DNA of 64,000 nt from assembly GCF_023169945.1 (NCBI RefSeq), contig NZ_AP025591.1:3344481-3408480 (forward strand). Reading direction: 5' to 3'. The notes under the pieces were generated by a model. That model was not told where the DNA came from, ran no database searches, and was given only the letters and a program-made list of their open reading frames with translations. Of the stretch, positions 1 to 8,422 are shown one piece after another. Source of the stretch: Anaeromyxobacter oryzae (GTDB lineage: Bacteria; Myxococcota; Myxococcia; Myxococcales; Anaeromyxobacteraceae). Each line of letters begins with the position of its first letter. The first letter of the stretch is position 1. A program made the position numbers and the translations under genes.

Positions 1-13
1 TTACGCAGACGGG

Positions 14-610
14 GTGACGTCCCTGCTCCGTGCCCCGACCGACCCGCGCTGGGTGGGGACCGCGCTCGCGAGCCTCGACGCGACGCTCCAGGACCACGCG
101 CACTGCGAGAAGAAGGCCGCCGCGAGCGCGCTGAAGCTCGTCGCCGATCATCCCGATCGCCCGGAGCTGGTGCGGGCCCTCGCGAAGCTCGCGCAGGAGG
201 AGATGCAGCACTTCCTCGCGGTGCTCGCGGAGCTCGGGCGCCGCGGCGTGCCGCTGCCGCCCGATGGCGGCGATCCCTACGCGCAGGCCCTCGTCGCGCG
301 GGTACGGAGTGGCGACGCGACGGCCCGGCTCGTGGATCGCCTGCTCGTGGCGGCGCTCATCGAGGCGCGGAGCTGCGAGCGGCTGTGGCTGCTCGCGGGG
401 GCGCTGCCGGAGCCGAGGCTGCGCGAGCTGTACGCGAGGCTGGCGCAGAGCGAGGCGGGCCACGAGAGGCTCTTCGTGGAGCTGGCGCGGGGGGTGGTGG
501 GCGGGGCGCGGCGTGGGGAGGCTGCCGAGGTGGACGCGCGGCTTGGGGTGCTGGCGGAGGAGGAGGCGAGGATCGTGGCGGGGTTGCCGATCGTGGCGCG
601 GGTGCACTGA
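14..610 (+). CDS. miaE: tRNA-(ms2io6A)-hydroxylase (MiaE-like)
   Basis: Probable di-iron monooxygenase that hydroxylates the isopentenyl group of ms2i6A at tRNA position 37. The 198-residue product is ferritin-like with carboxylate and histidine ligands in the expected order: E32 in CEKK, QEEMQH at 61-66, IEARSCE at 116-122 and SEAGHE at 146-151. Length is normal for the family. The GTG at 14 gives the usual N-terminus ending in a TDPRW motif, but the frame stays open to the window edge, so a start slightly upstream cannot be excluded. No partner gene follows; a repeat-rich gap lies downstream. Confidence 0.85.
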   Translation: MTSLLRAPTDPRWVGTALASLDATLQDHAHCEKKAAASALKLVADHPDRPELVRALAKLAQEEMQHFLAVLAELGRRGVPLPPDGGDPYAQALVARVRSGDATARLVDRLLVAALIEARSCERLWLLAGALPEPRLRELYARLAQSEAGHERLFVELARGVVGGARRGEAAEVDARLGVLAEEEARIVAGLPIVARVH

Positions 611-999
611 GCGGCCGCCCGCTGGCGATCACGAGCTTGGTCGGGCGCGCGGCCCAGGGACGGCGGGCCTGTGAACGCGAACGCTTCTGGCCTGGGCGGG
701 GGCGTGGAGTGGGCGTGGGGCGTGGGCGTGGGGCGTGGTCTGTGCCTGCAGCCCGCAGCGCCGCGCCTGCTCGGCGCATTCGTCAGAGCCTCTCGGGCGG
801 TTCAGAAACGCGCGGGCGTCGTCAGTACTGGACACCGGTGTGGATACGCAAACCGGTCACATGGGCAATGAAGGGGAGGGTTGGCGGGCGTCGGTGCGGG
901 ATTGAGCGGTGTTGCACGGAGAATTGCCGTGGAAGCGAACGATTCCGTCCTGGTGGGGGGCGGGGGCTCGCGCCCGCCGTGATGAAGGCCTCCCGCGTG

Positions 1000-1070
1000 G
1001 CAGATGTGAGTGCCCGTGACATCCAGCGGTCCTCTCTATCTCCGCGAGGGCCGGGAGAAGGGCGGTCGCG
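1000..1070 (+). repeat. Degenerate direct repeat, copy A
   Basis: Begins GCAGATGTGAGTGCCCG, continues with CATCCAG, then a CTCT..CTCCGCGA segment, a GGGAGA run and GGGCGGTCGC at the end. The same series of blocks occurs in the same order at 1195-1275, with small insertions. No coding role is visible. Confidence 0.55.
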
Positions 1071-1138
1071 TCCGGCGCTGCGCGTTCGTTCGCGTTCGCC
1101 TCCCCGTCGCGTTCGCGTATGCAGCCGCTAGCGCAATC

Positions 1139-1192
1139 GCAGTTCCAGTCGCGGTCGCAGTTCCAATCGCGGTCACAGTTTCAGTCGCGGTC
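1139..1192 (+). repeat. 18-bp tandem repeat, three units
   Basis: Three consecutive 18-bp units at 1139-1156, 1157-1174 and 1175-1192, each close to GCAGTTCCAGTCGCGGTC, with one to three differences between units. They lie between copies A and B of the longer direct repeat. Confidence 0.85.
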
Positions 1193-1194
1193 GC

Positions 1195-1275
1195 GCAGAT
1201 GTGAGCGCCCGCCCATCCAGATTCTCCCTCTCCCTCCGCGAAGCGGGGGGAGAGGGCCGGGGTGAGGGGGGCGGT
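1195..1275 (+). repeat. Degenerate direct repeat, copy B
   Basis: Second copy of the module at 1000-1070. It starts GCAGATGTGAGCGCCCG, has CATCCAG, a CTCCCTCCGCGAA / GGGGGGAGAG inverted segment, GGGGTGAGG and GGGCGGTCGC. The inverted segment is of the kind found as dispersed intergenic repeats in many GC-rich bacteria. Confidence 0.55.
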
Positions 1276-1457
1276 CGCTTTCACGGTCCCGGCCGGTCCA
1301 CAGTCGCCGCTGCCTGACGCGCGCAGATGTGGATCGTCAGGCGTGAGCGAGCGCGGCGCCCGTGCCGAGACGCGACGAACGACCGCACAATCAGAACCAA
1401 ATGACGCCGCTATCAGATTGCGCTCGATGTCAGAGGCGCGTGCTATCCATTTACCCG

Positions 1458-3152
1458 ATGGCCGACCTCTCCACGACCCTGGTCGCCGCGCCTTCCGCCC
1501 CGCCCGCGGCGCTCGCCGCCCAGGCCTGGCTCCTCGAGCCGCCGCCCTCGCACGAGCGACGGGGCCTCCTCCGCGAAGAATCAGCTCGCCTCGTGGACTC
1601 GCTCCTCGTCCGCGTCGCGCGGGGGCGTGGTGCGCTCGACGTCGCCATCGGCGATGGGCTCGGGACCCTGTCCGTCGGCGATCGCGCGCTCCGGCTCGGC
1701 TTCTCGGGAATCGGCGACTACGCCTGCGAGCGGCTCGGGATGGAGCCGGGGACCGCGAAGCGGACGGCGCGGCTCGCGCGGGCGCTGCGGGAGCGGCCCG
1801 CGCTCCGCGAGGCGGTTCGGCGCGGGGACGTGAGCGCGCGGAAGGCGACGGTGGTGCTGCCGGTCGCGTCCGGGGAGGCGGAGGCGGCATGGGTCGAGCG
1901 GGCGCGGACCTCCACGGTTCGGGCGCTCGAGGTCGCGGTCCGCGAGGAGCGGGCAGCGCGCGGCGGCGGTTCGGAGGGCACGGACCGCGACGAGCCCTGG
2001 GAGCGCGTCGACCTCGCGCTCGGACCGGAGGAGCGGGCGCGGGTGGATGCGGCCCTCGAGCTCGCCGGGAAGCTCCTCGGGGCGGCGTCGCCGCGCTGGC
2101 AGCGGCTCGAAGCGATGGCCCAGGAGTTCCTTGGCGCGCATCCGGACCGTTGCGCAGATGTGGGAACGGGCGAAGGCGACGGAGGCGGCGGGCTCGACGC
2201 ATCCGCCGCAGAGTGGCTCGACGCGGCGCGCGCCGCGCTCGAGGAGGAGACCGCGTGCTGGGCCGCGCTCGAGGCGATCGATCCCGTCCTCGCGCCGGAG
2301 CTCGACTGCGACGACGGCGACCTCCACCGGCTCGACGCGGAGCTCCGGTCTCTCGTCGCGATGCAAGCGCGGTGGGACGAGCTGCTCGGGCATCTCGCGA
2401 TGCTGCTCCGCTCGCTCGGCCTGTGGCGAGACGCTGGGTTCGTATCGTTCGCTCATTACTGCGAGGAGCGGCTGGGCATGGCGGCGCGCACCGTCGAGCA
2501 GCGCGCCACGCTGGAGCGGCGGCTTCATGCGCTCCCGGCGCTCCGGGTCGCGCTGCGGGACGGCCGGGTGTCCTACGAGAAGGCGCGGCTCGTCGCATCC
2601 GTCGCGGACGACGCGAGCGTCGACCTGTGGATCGCCCGGGCCGAGTCGTCGACCTGCGCCGCGCTCCGCCGCGAGATCGACTCGGCCGGCGACGCGCAGA
2701 TGTGTGCACGCTCCGAGCTGAGCGTCTGCGTGCCCTCGCGGGTGGCGAGCCTGCTCGACGCGGCGTTCCGCGCTGCGCGCGCCGCCGCCGGGACGTGGCT
2801 CACGCCGGGGGAATGCCTCGTCCAGGTGGCAGATCACTTCATCACGACCTGGGAAGGAGCCGTCAGGGCGCGCCGCTCACGCCACCGCGCCGTGCTCGCG
2901 CGCGACCGGGGCTGCTGCCGGGTGCCGGGGTGCAGCCACGCCGCGGCCCACCTCCACCACGTGCTGTTCCGCTCGCGCGGCGGCGACGACGCCGGGGACA
3001 ACCTCGTGAGCCTGTGCGCGGCCCATCACCTCCACGCCGTCCACCGCGGCTGGGTCCGCGTGTGGGGGCGGGCACCGGACGCGCTCCGGTGGGAGCTCGG
3101 CGTCCGCCCCGGCGGGCCGCCGCTCGTCGTGTACGAGCCGGCGGCCCGCTGA
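1458..3152 (+). CDS. DUF222/HNH endonuclease domain protein with duplicated N-terminal module
   Basis: 564-residue protein of the DUF222-HNH class. The C-terminal HNH domain (about 473-529) is intact: RDRGCCRVPGC, an LHH pair, RSRGG, the N of DNLVSLC, and HHLHAVH. Upstream, two related segments (about 87-163 and 329-406) share ERLGM, ALR, the A.R.G.VS..KA pattern and RA.ST..ALR, indicating internal duplication. The ATG at 1458 is chosen over an upstream ATG at 1362 because the family-like sequence starts there; no SD is present, but TGC-TATCCA lies 8 nt upstream. Two copies of GCGCAGATGTG lie inside the gene (2152, 2694). Such proteins are usually multicopy and of unproven function; an active nuclease is inferred. 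Confidence 0.8.
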   Translation: MADLSTTLVAAPSAPPAALAAQAWLLEPPPSHERRGLLREESARLVDSLLVRVARGRGALDVAIGDGLGTLSVGDRALRLGFSGIGDYACERLGMEPGTAKRTARLARALRERPALREAVRRGDVSARKATVVLPVASGEAEAAWVERARTSTVRALEVAVREERAARGGGSEGTDRDEPWERVDLALGPEERARVDAALELAGKLLGAASPRWQRLEAMAQEFLGAHPDRCADVGTGEGDGGGGLDASAAEWLDAARAALEEETACWAALEAIDPVLAPELDCDDGDLHRLDAELRSLVAMQARWDELLGHLAMLLRSLGLWRDAGFVSFAHYCEERLGMAARTVEQRATLERRLHALPALRVALRDGRVSYEKARLVASVADDASVDLWIARAESSTCAALRREIDSAGDAQMCARSELSVCVPSRVASLLDAAFRAARAAAGTWLTPGECLVQVADHFITTWEGAVRARRSRHRAVLARDRGCCRVPGCSHAAAHLHHVLFRSRGGDDAGDNLVSLCAAHHLHAVHRGWVRVWGRAPDALRWELGVRPGGPPLVVYEPAAR

Positions 3153-3163
3153 CGCGCGGCTCG

Positions 3164-5554
3164 TCACTGCGCGCTGCGGATCACGAAATCGTCGAACCGC
3201 ACGCCCGCCGTGTACGTCCAGAGCCCGGCCTGCCCTGCGGCGCCGATCGCCGCGGCGGACGCGTCCGTCGCCGAGACGAGCGGCACTCCGCTCACGGAGC
3301 CGGTCAGCGTCACCGGGCCGGCGCCCTTCGCGGCGAGCGTCAGCGTCGTGAACGTGCTCCGATCGGAGATCCCGCTCGGCGCCTGCCCGAGCACCGTCGG
3401 GACCGCGTTCACGAGCCTGCGGAGCTGGAGCGTCCCGTCGGCGAGCACGATGAGGTCGTAGCGCGTGGACGTCGCCGCCGAGCCGCGCACGAACACGCCG
3501 GCCTCGAGCGCGGCGCCCGGCATCACCTTCGCCTCCGCGGAGCAGTCGGCGCAGGCGGGTGCGCCCACCGCCGTCGCGCGATCCGGGGTGTCCGGCGCCA
3601 CGGACACCGCGTTCCCGTCCGCCTGGTACGCGCCGCGGATCGCCCAGTCCGGGCCGAGGCCGTCCTGCGTGCGGTCGAACGCGTCCGAGTAGAGGATCGT
3701 GCCGCCCGTGGGCGGGGGAGGTGGCGGCGGCGGCGGCGGAGGGGGCGGCGGAGGGGGCGGCGGAGGGGGCGGGGCCGCGCCGAGCGCGGTCACCACGAAG
3801 TCGTCGAACCGGACCCCGGCCGTGTACGTCCAGAGCCCCGCGAAGCCCGAGACCGTCACCCGCGCCGCGCTCGCGTCGCTCACGCCGAGGACCGCGACCC
3901 CGTTCAGCGCGCCCGAGAGCACCACCGGGTCCGAGCCCACCGCAGAGAGCGAGAACGTGGTGAACGCGCTCCGGCTCGTGATCCCGCTCGGCGCCTGCGC
4001 GAGCACCGTCGGGTTGCCGGCGTTCAGCCGCCGCAGCTGGAGCGTGCCGTCGCCGAGGACGATGAGATCGTAGCGGTCGCTGTTCGTCGGCGAGCCGCGG
4101 AGGAAGACGCCGGCCTCCGCGGCGGCGCCCGGCTGTACCTTCGCATCCACGCGGCAGTCCGCGCACGCTGGCGCGCCCGTCGCGGTCGCCCGGTCCACGG
4201 TCGCGAGGGTGGACACCGCGTTCCCGTCGGCCGAGTAGCCGCCGCGGATCGTCCACGACGCGCCGAGGTCGGTCGCGGTCCGGTCGAACGCGTCGGAGAA
4301 CAGGACCGTCCCGGACGGCGGCGGCGGGGGTGGCGGCGGAGGAGGGGGTGGTGGAGGTGGCGTGGTCCCGATGGGCCAGCCGAGGACCGACGAGACCATG
4401 TTCCCCCACACGCCGTCGGCAGGCTGCGAGGCGTACAGGAACGGCACGCCGGTGATGCTCGACGGGAGCGTCTCCGGGGCGGCCGGGTAGCTCAGGAACG
4501 CGCCGCTGCCGTCGACGGTGATCTCGGCCCCGACGGCGCCGCCGGCGATCACGCGCGCGACGAAGGTGTAGGCGGTGCTCGGGACGTCCGGCCGGTTGTA
4601 GCCGACGATCGACGCGCCGCCGATGCGCGTCACGGCGGGCTGGAGCGCCCAGTCGCCGCCCGCCGGGGTGAGGTTCGTCGCGGGGCCGAACGAGGAACCG
4701 TCGAAGTGACGGTACCGGAGCATCTCGTCCTCGGCCTTGAAGACGACGTCGGCGCCCCCGGCGCCGTCCGCGACCGCCGAGAGCGCCGCGCCGTGGTAGA
4801 TGCCCTCCGGGAACGCGTCCGCGACCGGCGACCACGACGCGAGCGGGGCCGAGTCGTCGCGGATCCGGAACCGCGCCGCCGTGCCGATGTCGTGGCAGTC
4901 GTAGAGCGCGAGGAGCCGCGAGCCGAGCGCGAGGATCCGCCCGCCGCCGCGCACGGGGAGCGTGTCGAGGTCGGGCTGCTGCGTGAACGTGACTCCGCCG
5001 TCCGTCGACACCGAGACGACGACCGTCGACCGGCCGTCGGGCTCCATCCGGAACGCCATCACCCAGAGCCGCCCCGCCGAGTCGCGCGCGAGCACGGCGC
5101 GCGAGTACGCCGTCGACGAGGACGTCGAGTCGAACACCAGCACCGCGGGTGACGGCTGGAGCGTCCCGGCCCCGTCCATCCGCCACCGCTGGAAGTACAC
5201 GTCGTGCAGGGGCGACCCGGTGAGCGTCGCGTCCTCGAACGACCAGACGAGCGCCAGATCGTTGCCGACAGGGACGAGGTCCGCCGTGTCGCGCTCGGTC
5301 CGGTCGGGCTGGATCGGCGCGTCGGGGCGCCAGGTCGTGCCGCCGTCGTCCGAGCGATAGAACAGGAGCCCGATGCCCTCGAGCGCGTCGCGCTGGATCG
5401 CCACGAGGAGGTAGGGCGAGCCGCCGGGCGGCGCGATGCGCACGACGTGGCGCTGCGCCGGGAGCGTGAGCTGGTTGCCCCACTGCATCGGGGCGAAGGG
5501 CGTCGCGGCGGAGACGGCGGCCAGCGCGGCCGCCGCCCAGGCGGAGAGGAACAT
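3164..5554 (-). CDS. Secreted BNR/sialidase-like protein with two repeated C-terminal modules on poly-proline linkers
   Basis: 796 residues. A hydrophobic signal-like N-terminus (1-17) is followed by a beta-propeller-like region to about 380 with two visible Asp-box motifs (SDDGGTTW near 68-75 and STDGGVTF near 182-189). A run of 15 prolines (399-413) leads to a module of about 175 residues, then a longer run of more than 20 prolines and a second copy of that module. Both copies share LFSDAFDRT or LYSDAFDRT, ACADC, RYDLIVL.DGTLQLRRL and AGLWTYTAGVRFDDFV, a pattern like concanavalin/LamG-type jelly rolls. No sialidase arginine triad could be assigned, so catalysis is uncertain. It converges on the HNH gene with an 11-bp gap. 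Confidence 0.75.
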   Translation of the reverse strand: MFLSAWAAAALAAVSAATPFAPMQWGNQLTLPAQRHVVRIAPPGGSPYLLVAIQRDALEGIGLLFYRSDDGGTTWRPDAPIQPDRTERDTADLVPVGNDLALVWSFEDATLTGSPLHDVYFQRWRMDGAGTLQPSPAVLVFDSTSSSTAYSRAVLARDSAGRLWVMAFRMEPDGRSTVVVSVSTDGGVTFTQQPDLDTLPVRGGGRILALGSRLLALYDCHDIGTAARFRIRDDSAPLASWSPVADAFPEGIYHGAALSAVADGAGGADVVFKAEDEMLRYRHFDGSSFGPATNLTPAGGDWALQPAVTRIGGASIVGYNRPDVPSTAYTFVARVIAGGAVGAEITVDGSGAFLSYPAAPETLPSSITGVPFLYASQPADGVWGNMVSSVLGWPIGTTPPPPPPPPPPPPPPPSGTVLFSDAFDRTATDLGASWTIRGGYSADGNAVSTLATVDRATATGAPACADCRVDAKVQPGAAAEAGVFLRGSPTNSDRYDLIVLGDGTLQLRRLNAGNPTVLAQAPSGITSRSAFTTFSLSAVGSDPVVLSGALNGVAVLGVSDASAARVTVSGFAGLWTYTAGVRFDDFVVTALGAAPPPPPPPPPPPPPPPPPPPPPTGGTILYSDAFDRTQDGLGPDWAIRGAYQADGNAVSVAPDTPDRATAVGAPACADCSAEAKVMPGAALEAGVFVRGSAATSTRYDLIVLADGTLQLRRLVNAVPTVLGQAPSGISDRSTFTTLTLAAKGAGPVTLTGSVSGVPLVSATDASAAAIGAAGQAGLWTYTAGVRFDDFVIRSAQ

Positions 5555-5677
5555 GCCCTAAAGCTTCGGGGTGGGGACGCTCGGGCCCAAGGCTTCCCGA
5601 AGGGTAAGCTACACGTCGGGTGAATGCCGGATCGGGAGGCGGGCGCGGCGGCGCGCGCCCGGGCTCCCTCCGCCCGC

Positions 5678-8410
5678 TCAGCGCGCGGCCGCCCGGTCGG
5701 CCGGGATCGGGGCGCCGTCCGCGTCGACGGCGATGGGGGGCGGGAGCCCCGCCTTCGCGAGCTGCGGGAGGATCGCCTTCCGGTCGCCGACGAGGACGAC
5801 GGCGAGGCCGTCGAACCGGTACGGCCCGGACCTCGCGTCGGCGCTTGCGCGCGCGGCGTCGACGGCGCCGAGCGCGGTCGCCTCCTCGCGCAGCGCGTCC
5901 GCCGGGCGACCCTCGAGCACGGCCTCCGCGAGCCGGTCCGCGAGCCCGGCGGTCGTCTGCACGTCGAGGACGAGCTGGTGACGCGCGGTCTCCTGCGCCT
6001 TCCGGGCCTCCGCCGCGTCGATCCCGCCCGCCGCGAGCGCGTCGAGCTCGCGCCGGAGCTCGACGAGCGCCGCGCCCGTGACCTCGGTCTGCACCGCGGC
6101 CATGGCGTAGAAGGTCGACTGGCGGCCCTCCGTCGCGTACGCGCTCCGGGCCCCGTAGGTGTAGCCGTGCTTCTCCCGCAGGTTCTGGTTGAGGCGCGAG
6201 GTGAAGCTCCCGCCGAGCGCCACGTTCACCACCTCGCGCACCGCGCGCGCCGCCTCGTCCGACGACGCCGCCGGGCGCGCGGCGAGGATCATGGTCTGCG
6301 GCGCCCCGGGCCGGTCCACGAGGAGGATCCGGCCGCCGGGGGCGGACGTGACCGGCGGCGGAGGGGGCGGGAGCGCATCGCCGCGCGGACGCCACCCGGC
6401 GAGGAGCGCCTCGAGGCGCGCGCGCAGCGCCGCGACGTCCACGTCGCCCGCGACCACCAGCACGGCCCCGCGCGGATCGAGGAGCCGCGGGGCGAGCGCC
6501 TTCACGTCGGCGAGCGTCAGCGTCTTCACCGTCCGCGCGTACCCGTCCACCGGTCGGCCGCGCGGATCGTCCTGGCCGTAGAGCGCCGCCGCCGCGACGA
6601 GGGGCGCGACGAGGCGCGGCTCGTCGGGCCGGGCCTCGACCCGCGCCAGCGCGAGCGCCGCCTCGCGGTCGAAGTCCGCGGGCGCGAGGTTCGGGCGGAG
6701 CAGCGCGTCGGCGAAGAGGTCGAGCGTCGGCCCGAGCTTCGCGGAGAGGCCCTTCACCTCGACGTCCAGGAAGCTCCGCGTCGCGCGCGCGTCGATGTCG
6801 GCGCCGAGCGTCCGGACCGCGTCGGCGAACTCCGGCGCGGACCTGCCGGCGGCGCCGGACAGGAGGAGCTTCGCGAGGACCGGCGCCAGCCCTGCCTTCT
6901 CGGCGGGCACCGCGCGGGCGCCGCCTGGCACGATCAGGTGCGCAGCGAACAGCCCGGTGCCCGGCTCGCGGACGACCCGGACCTCGACGCCGCTCGAGAG
7001 GCGGAAGATCTCCGGCGCGGGCGGCACCCAGGCACGGGCGGGAAGGTCCTGCGGGCGGGTGTCCGTGATCTCGCCCGCGACGCCGCGCGACGGCAGGATG
7101 CGCAGGTCGAGCCGGCCCTCGCCGAGCCCGCGGGCCGCGTCCCGGACCGCTGCGCCGGTCGCGCGGATGTAGCGGGCGAGGTCGCGGTCGAACGCGTCGG
7201 CCTCGCCGAGGAAGAACCGGTACTCGTTCAGCTTGTCGGCGCGGCGCTGGAGGTGCTCGCGGGTCTCGAGCGCGTGCACCTCCGCCTCCGCCTTCACGCG
7301 GCGGAGCTCGGCGTCGGTCGGACCTTTCGCCGCGAGGTCGGCGAGGACCGCCAGCGTCTCGCGCTTCACCCGCTCCAGGTCGGCGCCGGGGGTGCCGGTG
7401 ACCTCGACCCGGAACACCGAGCCGAGGGCGCGCGCGTCGAGCGATACGTTCACCGACTCGGCGATCCGCAGGTCCAGCACGAGCCGGCGCTCGAGTCGGG
7501 ACGACGGGCCGTCGCCCAGCACCGCCGCGAGGAGGTCCAGCTCGGCGGTCCCCGGCGCGTACGCGGCCGGCGCGTGCCAGGCGAGGACGAGCCGCGGCAG
7601 CTCCACCTCGTCCATCACGATGCGGCGGACCTCGCGGTCGAGGTGCACCGGCGCGGCGACCGGTGGCGCCGGTACGGGCCGCGTCGCGAGCGCGCCGAAG
7701 AGCTTCTCCACCATCGGCCGGACGGCGGCCGGATCGAAGTCGCCCGCCACGACGAGGGTGGCGTTTCCGGGGACGTAGTGGGTCGCGAAGAAGCCCTTCA
7801 CGTCCTCGAGCGTCGCCGCCTCGAGGTCCTGGTGGCTGCCGATCACCGGGTGGTGGTACGGGTGGCTCTCCGGGAAGAGCGCCTCCGGGATCACCAGCTC
7901 CGCGCGGCCGTACGGCGTGTTCTCGTAGCTCTGGCGCCGCTCGTTCCGGACCACGCCTCGCTGGACGTCGAGCTTCTCCTTCGTCATGGCGTCGCCGAGC
8001 GCCTGGAAGCGGTCGGCGTCGAGCCAGAGCAGCGTGGGCAGGAGCGCGGACGGGCCCCAGCTGTAGTAGTTGGTCCGGTCCTCGGAGGTGCTCGCGTTGT
8101 TCGCGCCGCCGCCCGACTCCATGGTCACGTCGAACGCGTTCCCGGGCACCCGCTTCGTCCCCATGAACATGAGGTGCTCGAAGAGGTGCGCGAACCCGGT
8201 CCGCCCCGGCGCCTCGTCCTTCGACCCGACCTGGAACCAGGTGTCGACCACGACCTGCGGGAGCCGGTGGTCGGGCGCGAGCACGACGGTGAGGCCGTTC
8301 GGCAGCGTGAACGTCCGGACGTCGAGGCGGGCCGGCGCCGCCGGCCGCGGCGAGGCGGCCGGCGGGGGGGGCGAGGCGGCGAGGACGAGCGCGAGCGCGG
8401 GAGCGAGCAT
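5678..8410 (-). CDS. Secreted M16 zinc metallopeptidase (two-domain, insulinase-like)
   Basis: 910 residues with a signal-like N-terminus. The first half carries the inverted zinc motif HLFEH at 75-79 and the distal glutamate in the RNERRQSYEN segment, as in active M16 peptidases. The second half has the same fold pattern (GLAPVLAKLLLSGAAG) but lacks HxxEH, as is usual for the inactive half that closes over the substrate. Likely degrades peptides in the periplasm or envelope. The start ATG has a good SD (AAGGA, about 6 nt away). The gene begins only 12 nt after the tctC stop, so it may be the last gene of the transporter operon. Confidence 0.88.
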   Translation of the reverse strand: MLAPALALVLAASPPPPAASPRPAAPARLDVRTFTLPNGLTVVLAPDHRLPQVVVDTWFQVGSKDEAPGRTGFAHLFEHLMFMGTKRVPGNAFDVTMESGGGANNASTSEDRTNYYSWGPSALLPTLLWLDADRFQALGDAMTKEKLDVQRGVVRNERRQSYENTPYGRAELVIPEALFPESHPYHHPVIGSHQDLEAATLEDVKGFFATHYVPGNATLVVAGDFDPAAVRPMVEKLFGALATRPVPAPPVAAPVHLDREVRRIVMDEVELPRLVLAWHAPAAYAPGTAELDLLAAVLGDGPSSRLERRLVLDLRIAESVNVSLDARALGSVFRVEVTGTPGADLERVKRETLAVLADLAAKGPTDAELRRVKAEAEVHALETREHLQRRADKLNEYRFFLGEADAFDRDLARYIRATGAAVRDAARGLGEGRLDLRILPSRGVAGEITDTRPQDLPARAWVPPAPEIFRLSSGVEVRVVREPGTGLFAAHLIVPGGARAVPAEKAGLAPVLAKLLLSGAAGRSAPEFADAVRTLGADIDARATRSFLDVEVKGLSAKLGPTLDLFADALLRPNLAPADFDREAALALARVEARPDEPRLVAPLVAAAALYGQDDPRGRPVDGYARTVKTLTLADVKALAPRLLDPRGAVLVVAGDVDVAALRARLEALLAGWRPRGDALPPPPPPVTSAPGGRILLVDRPGAPQTMILAARPAASSDEAARAVREVVNVALGGSFTSRLNQNLREKHGYTYGARSAYATEGRQSTFYAMAAVQTEVTGAALVELRRELDALAAGGIDAAEARKAQETARHQLVLDVQTTAGLADRLAEAVLEGRPADALREEATALGAVDAARASADARSGPYRFDGLAVVLVGDRKAILPQLAKAGLPPPIAVDADGAPIPADRAAAR

Positions 8411-8422
8411 GGAGGTCCTTTC

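Larger units (their letters stand above)
611..1457. other. 847-bp non-coding, repeat-rich gap
   Basis: I find no credible gene here: the open frames are arginine-rich GC shadows with no start signal or family resemblance. The stretch holds G-rich tandem GGGCGTGG units (about 708-735), two degenerate copies of a roughly 75-bp module (1000-1070 and 1195-1275), an 18-bp tandem repeat (1139-1192) and three copies of the word GCAGATGTG. One module contains the CTCTCCC...GGGAGAGGGCCGGGGTGAGG type of inverted repeat that often gives shadow peptides such as LTPALSP in GC-rich genomes. Confidence 0.7.

Noticed and set aside
1036-2709. Long minus-strand frame containing TATATGTAI-type peptides
   Set aside because: Produced by the 18-bp tandem repeat and the complement of the HNH gene; composition is Arg/Ala-rich noise.
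1458-3152. Reading the HNH gene as part of a defence island
   Set aside because: No restriction, toxin or helicase genes are nearby; DUF222-HNH genes are commonly scattered in many copies.
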